A DNA stretch of 64,000 bases, from positions 343,559-407,558 of the forward strand of contig NZ_LFMD02000007.1 in the NCBI RefSeq assembly GCF_015776785.2, given 5' to 3'. Below, piece after piece: positions 54,810 through 62,793 of this stretch. Both the position numbers and the translations under genes were made by a program. The stretch comes from Kitasatospora sp. SUK 42. Its GTDB lineage: Bacteria; Actinomycetota; Actinomycetes; Streptomycetales; Streptomycetaceae. The first letter of the stretch is position 1. Each line of letters begins with the position of its first letter. Below the pieces are notes generated by a model, which was not told the origin of the DNA, searched no databases, and saw only the letters and a program-made list of their open reading frames with translations.

Positions 54810-55409
54810 TCAGTCGTCCGGGTCCTCGTCGTCGTAGACCTCGCTCACGTCGAACCGGCAGATCAGCAGCTGCGGATCGGCGTGCTCGAAGGGTTCCGGC
54901 AGCCACTCCCCCGGCTCCGTCGGCTCGGCGGCCGCGACCCAGAGCGTGGAGTCCGCCTCCTCCAGGCCGAACTCCTCGCTGCGGGCGGCGATCTCGTCCG
55001 GCTCGTACTCGCCGAACAGCACACCGATCGCGGCGTTCACCCCGCCGGCCCCGCCCGGGGTCAGCGACTCGTCGAGCCGCTCGGCCTGGGCGCGCAGCCG
55101 CTTGGGGTCGACCACGTGGTAGTCGCGGCGGATCAGCACGCTGATCGCCTCGGGCTGTTCCGGGCCGTGGTAGCCGCCCGGCCCCTCGTCCCCGGGGATC
55201 TCGAAGGGGGTGACCTCGTCGTAGGCCTCGTACAGGAGCTGGTCGTACGCGATGGCCGCCGTCGCGAGCTGCTCGTAGGCGGCGGACACGGCGGGATCGT
55301 CGGCTGCGTTGGGGCTTGACACCGCTTCCAGATGACGGTCGATGGCGGCCTTGACCGCCTCAGCGGCGGCGCGTACCTCGGCAATGGTGGGCTGCGCGGC
55401 ATCAGACAT
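54810..55409 (-). CDS. Conserved hypothetical acidic protein
   Basis: 199 residues, strongly acidic, no signal peptide or membrane helix. I recognise no catalytic motif. The first 65 residues look helical (TIAEVRAAAEAVKAAIDRHLEA). The remainder is probably alpha/beta, with VLFGEYEPDEIAARSEEFGLEEAD and a C-terminal strand LLICRFDVSEVYDDED. Intact frame, ATG start and terminator support a real gene. Similar proteins occur in other Streptomyces as far as I recall. Confidence 0.75.
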   Translation of the reverse strand: MSDAAQPTIAEVRAAAEAVKAAIDRHLEAVSSPNAADDPAVSAAYEQLATAAIAYDQLLYEAYDEVTPFEIPGDEGPGGYHGPEQPEAISVLIRRDYHVVDPKRLRAQAERLDESLTPGGAGGVNAAIGVLFGEYEPDEIAARSEEFGLEEADSTLWVAAAEPTEPGEWLPEPFEHADPQLLICRFDVSEVYDDEDPDD

Positions 55410-55761
55410 GGTGCAGACGCTATCTCCCCTCGGCGCCGGTACGCACAGCGGTTGTCACCTACACCCGCGATTTCACCGCAACTTCCCCCCTGATGTCCGA
55501 TCCAGGTGGATCTGTCCCCGCGCGGAACGGGCGCGGAGGGCGTGCGGCGGGTCGGACGGGGCCGTCCGGGTGCCGCTTCACGCGCCGGGATCGGGGTATC
55601 CACTCCACAGGAACAACACAGCTGATGCACTGTCAGCGGGACGCCCGCGCCACGCGCCGTCGAACCCCCGCCCCGGCCCGGGAGGACGGCCGGAAATACC
55701 CGGGCCGAGTGTCCGGAGCAGGCCGTAGGCTTGCGTGCAGTTGATCCTCAGGAGGAGCGTT
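55410..55761. other. Divergent intergenic region, no gene seen
   Basis: 352 bases between divergent genes. No frame here has both a ribosome site and normal third-position GC. It must hold both promoters. A TAGGCT near 55726 could be the -10 element for the DUF5703 gene. Confidence 0.5.
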
Positions 55762-55971
55762 TTGACCCCACCGAAGCCGGTCCGGCAGCCGGAGTACGAG
55801 TACCAGTCGCTGCGCATGCCGCGCGGCACCACGCGCAACGCGGCGCGCCAACTGCTCACCGAGCACGCCGAGTACGGGCACTGGGAGCTCGACCGGCTGC
55901 GGTTGTTCCCCGACGGCAGCCGGACGGTCCGGCTGAAGCGGCGGATCATCCGGCAGGTCCGGAGCTGGTGA
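55762..55971 (+). CDS. DUF5703 protein (TTG start)
   Basis: 69 residues. Contains the family core EYEYQSLRMPRGTTRNAARQ followed by LLTEHAEYGHWELDRLRL and a basic C-terminus (VRLKRRIIRQVR). The start is TTG at 55762: AGGAGG lies at 55750-55755 with exact 6-base spacing, and no ATG or GTG fits better. Function unknown; small basic proteins like this are conserved in Streptomyces. Confidence 0.82.
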   Translation: MTPPKPVRQPEYEYQSLRMPRGTTRNAARQLLTEHAEYGHWELDRLRLFPDGSRTVRLKRRIIRQVRSW

Positions 55972-56009
55972 CGGGCGGGGTTCCCGTCCCGCCGGGAATT
56001 CGCGGCCGG

Positions 56010-56105
56010 GCGGTGTCCGGCGGTTCCCGCCGGGCGTGAACCGCCGGACACCGCCTCAGCCTTCACGCACCCGCGGCCGCCCGTTCTCCGGGCGGCCGCG
56101 GGTGC
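56010..56105. terminator. Two tandem strong hairpins between convergent genes
   Basis: Hairpin 1 is a perfect 17-bp stem (56010-56026 with 56038-56054, 11-base loop). Hairpin 2 is a perfect 17-bp stem (56067-56083 with 56089-56105, 5-base loop). They lie between the DUF5703 gene and the chaplin gene, and either could stop transcription from either side. Confidence 0.85.
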
Positions 56106-56162
56106 TTCGTTCCGGCGCCGGGCACCGGTCCGCGGTGGACCGTACTCAGCGGTGGACCGTGC

Positions 56163-56999
56163 TCAGCGGGCGCCGGCGCGGGCGCGGCGGTAGAGCACAC
56201 CGCCACCGAGCAGCAGCGCGAGCCCGGCGGCACCCAGCATCTCGACACCGCCGGCGCCGGTCTCGGCCAGCTGGCTGTCCGCGGCCTTCTGCACGACCGG
56301 GGCGGCGGCCGGAGCGGCATGGGTGCCCGTGTCGCTCGCGACGGACGTCGCGGGGGTGGACGGGCCGACGTTGCGCGGGATGCCCGGGGTGGTCTCGCCG
56401 CCGGTCGACGGCGGGACGAGGGGGGTGTGCCCCTCGGGGCAGTCCTCGGTCGGCTTCGGGGAGGGCGCGGCGACGTTGCCGCAGGTGTTGCCGAAGGCCG
56501 GGTTGCCGACGCCGACCACGTTCACGGAGTTGCCGCAGGCGTTGACCGGGACGTCCACCGGGGCCTGGACCTGGTTGCCGGAGATCACCCCGGGCGAGTT
56601 GACCGCGGTGCCGCCGGCGGAGGCTCCCGAGGCGACGGGGCTCTGGCCGACGCCGGTGTTCGAACCGCCGACGCCGCTCCCGGGCTGGCCGCCGTGGCCG
56701 GGCTGACCGGTCTGGCCGGTCGGTGCGGAATGCGGGGCCACATGGTGGCCGCCGGTGCTCACGTTGGCGCAGCGGTTGCCGAACGCAGGGTTCAGGGCGC
56801 CGATCACGTCGATCGTGTTGCCGCAGGCATTGACCGGCACCGTGATCGGCACCTGCACCGAGTTGCCCGAGGCCACGCCCGGCGAACCCACGGCACCTCC
56901 CTGCGCCTCGGCGGCCGCGTAGGCGTAGCCGGCTGTCGAGGCCAGCACACTGCCGGTGGCCACGGCAGTGAGGATCCCCTTCTTGGCTACATTCCTCAT
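56163..56999 (-). CDS. Long chaplin with sortase signal (ChpC-like)
   Basis: 278 residues. An N-terminal Sec signal peptide (LTAVATGSVLASTAGYAYA) is followed by two chaplin domains (about 45-82 and 135-172), each with two Cys and the core VNACGN...NPAFGN. The C-terminus has the sortase-E-type motif LAETG, a hydrophobic helix and basic tail. Long chaplins are attached to the cell wall and anchor the amyloid-forming short chaplins that make aerial hyphae hydrophobic. ATG at 56999 with AGGGG upstream is used. A short chaplin gene follows within 300 bases; chpC-chpH adjacency is known in S. coelicolor. Confidence 0.94.
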   Translation of the reverse strand: MRNVAKKGILTAVATGSVLASTAGYAYAAAEAQGGAVGSPGVASGNSVQVPITVPVNACGNTIDVIGALNPAFGNRCANVSTGGHHVAPHSAPTGQTGQPGHGGQPGSGVGGSNTGVGQSPVASGASAGGTAVNSPGVISGNQVQAPVDVPVNACGNSVNVVGVGNPAFGNTCGNVAAPSPKPTEDCPEGHTPLVPPSTGGETTPGIPRNVGPSTPATSVASDTGTHAAPAAAPVVQKAADSQLAETGAGGVEMLGAAGLALLLGGGVLYRRARAGAR

Positions 57000-57206
57000 T
57001 TTTTCCCCTGACGTTTTGAGATGACGTGGCAACCCTGACGTGAACCTTATGAAAGTCGGAATTTCCAGACATCCGTAAATCACGCAGGGTCTGCGACTGC
57101 ACAGGGGTTAACGAGGGGCCAACGGGGAGGTTGAGCCGAACGAAGCGGCTTCACCCGATCGAGCGATCGCACCCTTCCGGAGCCCCGGCCGCCGGGCACG
57201 CGCGAA

Positions 57207-57242
57207 GGCCCCCGGTGCGGCGCGTCCGCCGCCCGGGGGCCG
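57207..57242. terminator. Hairpin terminator downstream of the short chaplin gene
   Basis: A GC-rich stem with one bulged base (9 bp plus 6 bp around a 4-base loop), 40-80 bases past the short chaplin stop codon on the minus strand. Confidence 0.65.
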
Positions 57243-57284
57243 GAATGAGTCGGCTCAACAGGCCTCAGCGGCCCGGAGGTTGAC

Positions 57285-57527
57285 TCAGAAGTTGGCGCAG
57301 TGGTTGCCGAACGCCGGGTTCAGCACGCCGACCACACTGATGGTGTTGCCGCAGAGGTTCACCGGGACGTGCACCGGGACCTGGACCTGGTTGCCGGAGA
57401 CGACACCCGGGGAGCCCGCCGCCACACCCTGGGCGCCGGCACCGCCGTGAGCCGACGCCACACCGGCGGCGGCGAGCACCAGGCCACCCGTGGCGGCGGC
57501 GACAGCGGCGATCTTCTTGACCTTCAT
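57285..57527 (-). CDS. Short chaplin (ChpH-like)
   Basis: 80 residues. A signal peptide (IAAVAAATGGLVLAAAGVASA) precedes a mature protein of about 54 residues that is one chaplin domain, with GSPGVVSGNQVQVPVHVPVN and two Cys in LCGN and HCANF. Secreted, self-assembles into amyloid fibres at the air-water interface during aerial growth. ATG at 57527 is favoured over 57530 because AGGAGG then has proper spacing. Confidence 0.94.
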   Translation of the reverse strand: MKVKKIAAVAAATGGLVLAAAGVASAHGGAGAQGVAAGSPGVVSGNQVQVPVHVPVNLCGNTISVVGVLNPAFGNHCANF

Positions 57528-57796
57528 CATTCCTCCTGTATGAACAACGCAACCCGTTCGGCGGGCTACACAGGAGTGAACGACGCTGCGGCAAACGGGG
57601 TACGGAACAGATTTCCCATTCACCCGCAACGGTGAGGCTTCGCACAGACGGTCGGCTTGGAATGGCATAGGAGAATCGGTTCTGTTGATCTCCTTGAACC
57701 CGTCCCACAATCATGCGCTCGGACAATGCGGTCGGCCCGCCCCCGGCACTCCGGGAGCGGGCCGACCCAGTCGCCTGATCAGCAGGCCGCGGGGGT

Positions 57797-59128
57797 TCAG
57801 CAGGCGTCGATGAAACGGTCCAGCACCCGGACGCCGAACTTCAGCCCGTCCACCGGCACCCGCTCGTCCACGCCGTGGAACATCCCGGCGAAGTCCAGCT
57901 CCGGCGGCAGCTGGAGCGGGGCGAAGCCGAAGCAGCGGATGCCGAGGTCCTGGAAGGACTTGGCGTCCGTACCGCCCGACAGGCAGTACGGCACCGCACG
58001 GGCGATCGGGTCCTCCGCCCGCAGCGCGGTCTGCATCGCCTCGACCAGGGCGCCGTCGAAGCCGGTCTCGATCGCCCGGTCCGAGTGCAGGCTCTCCCGC
58101 TTGACGCGCGGGCCGAGCACGCTGTCCAGCTCGGCCAGGAACTCCTCCTCGTAGCCGGGCAGGAAGCGCCCGTCCACGTGCGCGGTGGCCTGACCGGGGA
58201 TCACGTTCACCTTGTAGCCGGCGCCGAGCATGGTCGGCTGGGCGGTGTTGCGCAGCGTGGTGCCGATCATCTTGGCGATGCCGCCGAGGACGCGCAGGGT
58301 CTCGTCCATGTTCTCCGGGTCCAGCTTGACCCCGAGCGCGTCGGACAGCTCGTCCAGGAACGCCCGGACGGTCTTGGTGATCCGCAGCGGGAACTGGTGC
58401 CGGCCGAGCCGGGCGACCGCCTCGCACAGCTCGGTGATCGCGTTGTCGTCGTTCTCCATCGAGCCGTGCCCGGCCCGGCCCTCGACCGTCAGGCGCATCC
58501 AGTGCATGCCCTTCTCGGCCGTCTCCACCAGGTACAGCCGCACCTGGTCGTTGACCGTGAAGGAGAAGCCGCCGACCTCGCCGATGCCCTCGGTCACGCC
58601 CTCGAACAGCTCCGGGTGCTTGTCCACCAGGAAGCGCGCCCCGTACGTGCCGCCCGCCTCCTCGTCGGCGACGAAGGCCAGCACCAGGTCGCGCGGGGGC
58701 TTGCGGCCGGTGCGCAGCCGGTCGCGGACGACGGCGAGGGTCATCGCGTCCATGTCCTTCATGTCAACCGCGCCGCGCCCCCAGACGCAGCCGTCCGCGA
58801 TCTCGCCGCTGAAGGGGTCGTGCGTCCAGTCCGCGGCGTTGGCCGGCACCACGTCCGTGTGCCCGTGGATCAGCAGGCCCGGACGCGACCGGTCCTCACC
58901 CTCGATCCGGACCACCGTGGAGGCCCGCCCCTTGGCCGACTCGAAGATCTGCGGTTCGAGCCCGAACTCGGCGAGCTGCTCGGCCACGTACTCGGCCGCC
59001 TTGCGCTCGCCCGGGCCGGACCCGTCACCGTAGTTGCTGGTGTCGATCCGGATCAGATCGCGACAGATCTCGGCGACCTCCGACTCAGCCGTCACCTTCG
59101 GCGCCGCCGACTCGCTCCGCTCGCTCAC
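57797..59128 (-). CDS. M20/M25/M40-family metallopeptidase
   Basis: 443 residues. Dizinc ligands are visible in LLIHGHTDVVPA, WGRGAVDMKDMDAM and VADEEAGGTYG, with the dimerisation domain in the middle and the final His in AGMFHGVDERV. It hydrolyses dipeptides, N-acyl amino acids or similar; no further specificity can be read. GTG at 59128 with GAGGAG and 5-base spacing is preferred to the GTG at 59134. It stands alone, between chaplins and tRNA-Leu. Confidence 0.93.
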   Translation of the reverse strand: MSERSESAAPKVTAESEVAEICRDLIRIDTSNYGDGSGPGERKAAEYVAEQLAEFGLEPQIFESAKGRASTVVRIEGEDRSRPGLLIHGHTDVVPANAADWTHDPFSGEIADGCVWGRGAVDMKDMDAMTLAVVRDRLRTGRKPPRDLVLAFVADEEAGGTYGARFLVDKHPELFEGVTEGIGEVGGFSFTVNDQVRLYLVETAEKGMHWMRLTVEGRAGHGSMENDDNAITELCEAVARLGRHQFPLRITKTVRAFLDELSDALGVKLDPENMDETLRVLGGIAKMIGTTLRNTAQPTMLGAGYKVNVIPGQATAHVDGRFLPGYEEEFLAELDSVLGPRVKRESLHSDRAIETGFDGALVEAMQTALRAEDPIARAVPYCLSGGTDAKSFQDLGIRCFGFAPLQLPPELDFAGMFHGVDERVPVDGLKFGVRVLDRFIDAC

Positions 59129-59335
59129 GGTCACTCCTCGTCTTGGGCCCGCACCGACGCACCAGCGCGCCACCCCCAGGACCTGCACCCGGGCCGTACG
59201 AGCACGTCCGCCCATCCTCCCCCAGCCCCCGATCGGGATCCACCCCCCGCACAACCCCGAAACCCCCTGGTCACGCCCCCGCCACACACCGACCCTTGCC
59301 CCCGCCACCACCCCGTTCCCCCGCCCCGGGCCGTT

Positions 59336-59365
59336 TTGGGACCCCAAGCCGATCTTTGCTACAGT
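59336..59365 (+). promoter_or_regulatory. Possible promoter of tRNA-Leu
   Basis: TTGGGA (59336-59341) and TACAGT (59360-59365) with an 18-base spacer resemble -35 and -10 elements of the main vegetative sigma factor, 54 bases before the tRNA. Confidence 0.35.
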
Positions 59366-59418
59366 TACATCTGTCAGCGCGACGGACGAGAGATCGGAAG
59401 CCGCGAGGACGACACCCG

Positions 59419-59506
59419 GTCCGGGTGGCGGAATGGCAGACGCGCTAGCTTGAGGTGCTAGTGCCCTTTATCGGGCGTGGGGGTTCAAGTCCCCCCTCGG
59501 ACACCA
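59419..59506 (+). tRNA. tRNA-Leu (anticodon GAG)
   Basis: 88 nucleotides including an encoded CCA. The acceptor stem pairs 59419-59425 with 59496-59502 (one G-U). The D arm contains GGCGGAATGGCAGACGC. The anticodon stem is CTAGC/GCTAG around the loop TTGAGGT, so the anticodon is GAG (59452-59454), reading CUC and CUU. A long class II variable arm and a T arm with GGTTCAAGTCC complete it. Confidence 0.97.
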
Positions 59507-59508
59507 GC

Positions 59509-59541
59509 GAAGACCCCTGTTCATCAGGGGTCTTCTGCTTT
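59509..59541 (+). terminator. Rho-independent terminator after tRNA-Leu
   Basis: A perfect 11-bp stem (59509-59519 with 59525-59535), 5-base loop, followed by TGCTTTT. One of the few hairpins in this window with a T-tract. Confidence 0.88.
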
Positions 59542-59550
59542 TCCCGGACA

Positions 59551-59560
59551 GTCACGTGAC
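59551..59560. promoter_or_regulatory. GTCACGTGAC palindrome upstream of the P450 gene
   Basis: A perfect 10-bp palindrome 185 bases before the P450 start, followed by further CGTGACCA (59568) and CGTGG copies. It could be an operator; no regulator gene is adjacent. Confidence 0.4.
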
Positions 59561-59744
59561 CACTCCCGTGACCAGCCCCGTGGCCGACGGGGCGAGGAGG
59601 GCGAGTTCGCCCCCGCTGATCGGCCCGGATGAATTACCGGCGGTCTCGCACGTCCACCGGTGTGCGCGGACGACCGATCGGGTACCGGTGCATCTTCCGT
59701 CCGCCTTCACATCCGGCCCGCACGGCCCAGACCTGGAGGTCCAC

Positions 59745-60950
59745 ATGTCCACCGGCTCCAGCGCACGGAACTGCCCGTTCGACTTCGCCGAGGCCCTCGA
59801 ATTCGACCCGACGCTCCGGCAGCTCATGAACGAGGCACCGGTCAGCCGCATCCGCCTCCCCTACGGCACGGAGGAGGCCTGGCTCGTCACGGGGTACGAC
59901 GACGTGCGCACGGTGACCACCGACCGGCGTTTCAGCCGCCACGCCATCGTCGGCCGGGACTTCCCGCGCATGACCCCCGAGCCGATCGTCCAGGCCGAGG
60001 CGATCAACGTCATGGACCCGCCCGCCAGCGCCCGGCTGCGCAGCCTGGTGTCCAAGGGCTTCACCCCCGACCACATCGAGCGGATGAGGGAGCGCACCCA
60101 GCGCGTGGTGAACGAGCTGCTCGACCGCATGCGGGACCAGGGCCCCCCGGCCGACCTCATGGAGCACCTGGCCCATCCGCTCCCGCTGATCACGATCTGC
60201 GAGGTCCTGGAGATCCCCGAGGCCGACAGCGCACAGCTGCGCGCCAACGCCCGGACGATGATGAACGTGAGCCTGGAGAACAAGCCCAACGCGGTGCGGG
60301 CCAAGGCCGACATGCGGGCGTACTTCGCCGAGCTCACCGCCGAACGGCGCAGGAACCCCGGCGAGGACCTGATCAGCGCGCTGGCCACGGCCCGCGACGG
60401 CGACGAGGTCCTCGACGAGAAGGAACTCACCGTGATGGCCATGGTCCTGCTGATCACCGGCCAGGACACCACGACGTACGAGCTCGGCAACCTCTCGTAC
60501 GCCATCCTCACCCGGCCCGAGGTGCGCACCGCGCTGCGCGAGCGGCCCGAGTCGCTGCCCCAGGTGCTCCAGGAGCTGCTGCGCTTCATCCCCTTCCGCA
60601 AGGGCGTCGGCATCCCCCGGGTGGCGCTTGAGGACGTGGTGCTGAGCGGGGTGACGATCCGGGCGGGGGACATCGTGCACGTCTCCTACCTGACGGCCAA
60701 CCGGGACGGCCGCAGGTTCGACCGGCCCGACGAGCTGGACCTGGAGCGGACCACGCCCTCGCACATGACCTTCGGCTGGGGCGCGCACCACTGTCTCGGC
60801 GCACCGCTGGCCATCACCGAACTCGAAGTGGCCCTCGGGACCCTGCTGGAGCGCTTCCCCGGGATCGCGCTGGCGAAGCCGGCCGCGGAGCTGCCGTGGA
60901 ACACCACGTCGATCTGGCGCTACCCGCTCGCGCTGCCGGTCACCTGGTGA
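59745..60950 (+). CDS. Cytochrome P450 (possible P450mel/CYP158-like partner of RppA)
   Basis: 401 residues, soluble bacterial class I P450. I-helix ITGQDTTTYE (238-247), ExxR at 277-280 (ELLR), and the heme loop FGWGAHHCLG with proximal Cys350. Such enzymes near rppA couple flaviolin or 1,3,6,8-tetrahydroxynaphthalene into biaryl or perylene-type pigments, so this role is likely but not proven. ATG at 59745 has GGAGGT just upstream. Its redox partner is not adjacent. A 27-bp hairpin after it suggests it is transcribed separately from rppA. Confidence 0.9.
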   Translation: MSTGSSARNCPFDFAEALEFDPTLRQLMNEAPVSRIRLPYGTEEAWLVTGYDDVRTVTTDRRFSRHAIVGRDFPRMTPEPIVQAEAINVMDPPASARLRSLVSKGFTPDHIERMRERTQRVVNELLDRMRDQGPPADLMEHLAHPLPLITICEVLEIPEADSAQLRANARTMMNVSLENKPNAVRAKADMRAYFAELTAERRRNPGEDLISALATARDGDEVLDEKELTVMAMVLLITGQDTTTYELGNLSYAILTRPEVRTALRERPESLPQVLQELLRFIPFRKGVGIPRVALEDVVLSGVTIRAGDIVHVSYLTANRDGRRFDRPDELDLERTTPSHMTFGWGAHHCLGAPLAITELEVALGTLLERFPGIALAKPAAELPWNTTSIWRYPLALPVTW

Positions 60951-61285
60951 CGGTGCCCCCACCCTGCGGGCGCCCGCCCGCACCATCGCGTACGTCGGCC
61001 CGCACACCCCGGGGTGTGCGGGCCGACGTGCGCGATGGGCACACCTTCCGTAAATTGGGCTGAGTGGCCCGAACCAACTTGCGGCCAGCACGACCGCCCG
61101 CACCGCGAGCATCCGATCCTCGCCCTGCCGGCTCGTCTGCCGCCGTGTTGGGTCCCGCCCGGTGAGTCCCGCCGACCGCGCCGTCTCCGCGTGTCCGGCT
61201 CGCTCTCGCAGCGGCTGCCGTCGAGTGGTGAATCCCCGTCCCGCCAGGGCCGCACCGGGAACACCACCCGTCAGGAGGAAGTCCC
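60951..61285. terminator. P450-rppA intergenic region with a very long hairpin
   Basis: 335 bases without a gene. At 60984-61010 paired with 61011-61037 there are 27-bp arms with a single G-U pair and almost no loop, among the strongest hairpins in the window. The hairpin lies 34 bases after the P450 stop and should end its transcript. The remaining 248 bases probably hold the rppA promoter; no clear -10/-35 could be assigned. Confidence 0.85.
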
Positions 61286-62341
61286 ATGGCAGTTCTGTGC
61301 AAACCGGCGATAGCCGTGCCCGAGCACGTCATCACCAACGAGGAAACCCTCGAACTGGCGCGCAAGCTCCACCCCGACCATCCGCAGCTCGAACTGGCGC
61401 TGCGTCTCATCAAGAACACCGGAGTGCAGAAGCGGCACCTGATCCAGCCCATCGAGACGGTGCTGAAGCACCCGGGGCTGGACGAGCGGAGCGCCGTCTT
61501 CGAGGCGGAGTCCAAGGCCCGCGTCCCGGCGGTGGTGGTCAAGGCCCTCGAACAGGCCGAAGTGGAGCCGTCGCAGATCGACCTGATCGTCTACGTGTCG
61601 TGCACCGGCTTCATGATGCCCTCGCTCACGGCGTGGCTGATCAACAAGCTGGGCTTACGGCCGGAGACCCGGCAGCTGCCGATCGCCCAACTGGGTTGTG
61701 CGGCCGGCGGCGCGGCGGTGAACCGGGCCCACGACTTCTGTTCGGCCTATCCGGGCGCCAACGTGCTGATCGTGGCCTGCGAGTTCTGCTCGCTGTGCTA
61801 CCAGCCCACGGACCTGGGTGTGGGGTCGCTGCTGTCCAACGGCCTGTTCGGTGACGGGATCGCCGCCGCCGTGGTCCGGGGCGAGGGCGGGACCGGGATG
61901 CGCCTGGAGCGCAACGGCTCGTACCTCATCCCGCACACCGAGGAGTGGATCTCCTACGCCGTCCGCTCCACCGGGTTCCACTTCCAGCTGGACAAGCGGG
62001 TGCCGGGGACGATGGAGCCCCTCAGCCCGGCCCTGCGCGCGGTGGCGGAGCAACACCAGTGGGACGTGGGCACGCTGGACTTCTACATCGTCCACGCCGG
62101 CGGCCCGAGGATCCTGGACGACCTGAGCCACTTCCTGGGGGTGCCGCCCGAGGCGTTCCGCTTCAGCCGGGCCACCCTCACGCAGTACGGCAACATCGCC
62201 AGTGCGGTCGTGCTCGACGCCCTGGCCCGGATGTTCGACGAGAAGTCGGCCCTCGACGGCCACCAGGGGCTGCTGGCCGGGTTCGGCCCGGGCATCACCG
62301 CCGAGATGTCCCTGGGCACCTGGGCGTCGTCCGGCTCCTGA
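61286..62341 (+). CDS. rppA: Type III polyketide synthase RppA (1,3,6,8-tetrahydroxynaphthalene synthase)
   Basis: 351 residues. The catalytic triad falls at the RppA positions: Cys138 (QLGCAAGG), His270 (IVHAGGPR) and Asn303 (YGNIAS). It condenses five malonyl-CoA units into tetrahydroxynaphthalene, which oxidises to flaviolin and pigments. ATG at 61286 has AGGAGGAAG 5 bases upstream. Leu124 is encoded by TTA (61655-61657), the rare codon read by the bldA tRNA in Streptomyces, so translation should be limited to later growth stages. I saw no other TTA in the genes checked here. Confidence 0.95.
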   Translation: MAVLCKPAIAVPEHVITNEETLELARKLHPDHPQLELALRLIKNTGVQKRHLIQPIETVLKHPGLDERSAVFEAESKARVPAVVVKALEQAEVEPSQIDLIVYVSCTGFMMPSLTAWLINKLGLRPETRQLPIAQLGCAAGGAAVNRAHDFCSAYPGANVLIVACEFCSLCYQPTDLGVGSLLSNGLFGDGIAAAVVRGEGGTGMRLERNGSYLIPHTEEWISYAVRSTGFHFQLDKRVPGTMEPLSPALRAVAEQHQWDVGTLDFYIVHAGGPRILDDLSHFLGVPPEAFRFSRATLTQYGNIASAVVLDALARMFDEKSALDGHQGLLAGFGPGITAEMSLGTWASSGS

Positions 62342-62793
62342 CGCGCCCAGTCGAACCGGTCCGCCTCCGAGTCGGGGCGATCGAGCCCGTCGTAGGGCTC
62401 GATCGCCCCGCGGTGCCGTCCGGGGTGCCGCTTGCCGCCGTCGGACAGCCGCCGCCCCAATGGCTCCGCTCCTCCATTCGGCCGTTCGTCCCGCCACCGG
62501 CCCACCCCTGACGGTGGATCCGGGCGGGGGCCGACACCCGCGCCACCTGGCCGCAGGCCGTTCCCGGGGCCCGGCCCCGGGCGGGTGCGGTCGCGATGCA
62601 GAGCGCGCGGAGCTCGCTGATACTGGGCGAACGGGCGGTTACGGAGCGCGGCAATGGCGCTACGGTCCGACACGCCCGGCCCGCGCGCCGTCGTGGGCGC
62701 GGCGGCCACCGAGCAGGGCCGCCGGAAGCCACGACCGACGACCACTTGCCCGGCGGCGAACCGACCGCCGAGTCCTGGACAGAGAGACCGGGA
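62342..62793. other. Intergenic region with rppA terminator
   Basis: 452 bases. A perfect 15-bp stem (62374-62388 with 62395-62409, 6-base loop) lies 33 bases past the rppA stop and is a likely terminator. No frame in the rest has a ribosome site and a recognisable product. The last 200 bases should hold the promoter of the multicopper oxidase gene. Confidence 0.75.

Noticed and set aside
55493..55744. Plus-strand frame of 83 codons upstream of the DUF5703 gene
   Set aside because: Arg/Gly-rich, no ribosome site, no recognisable family; most likely chance.
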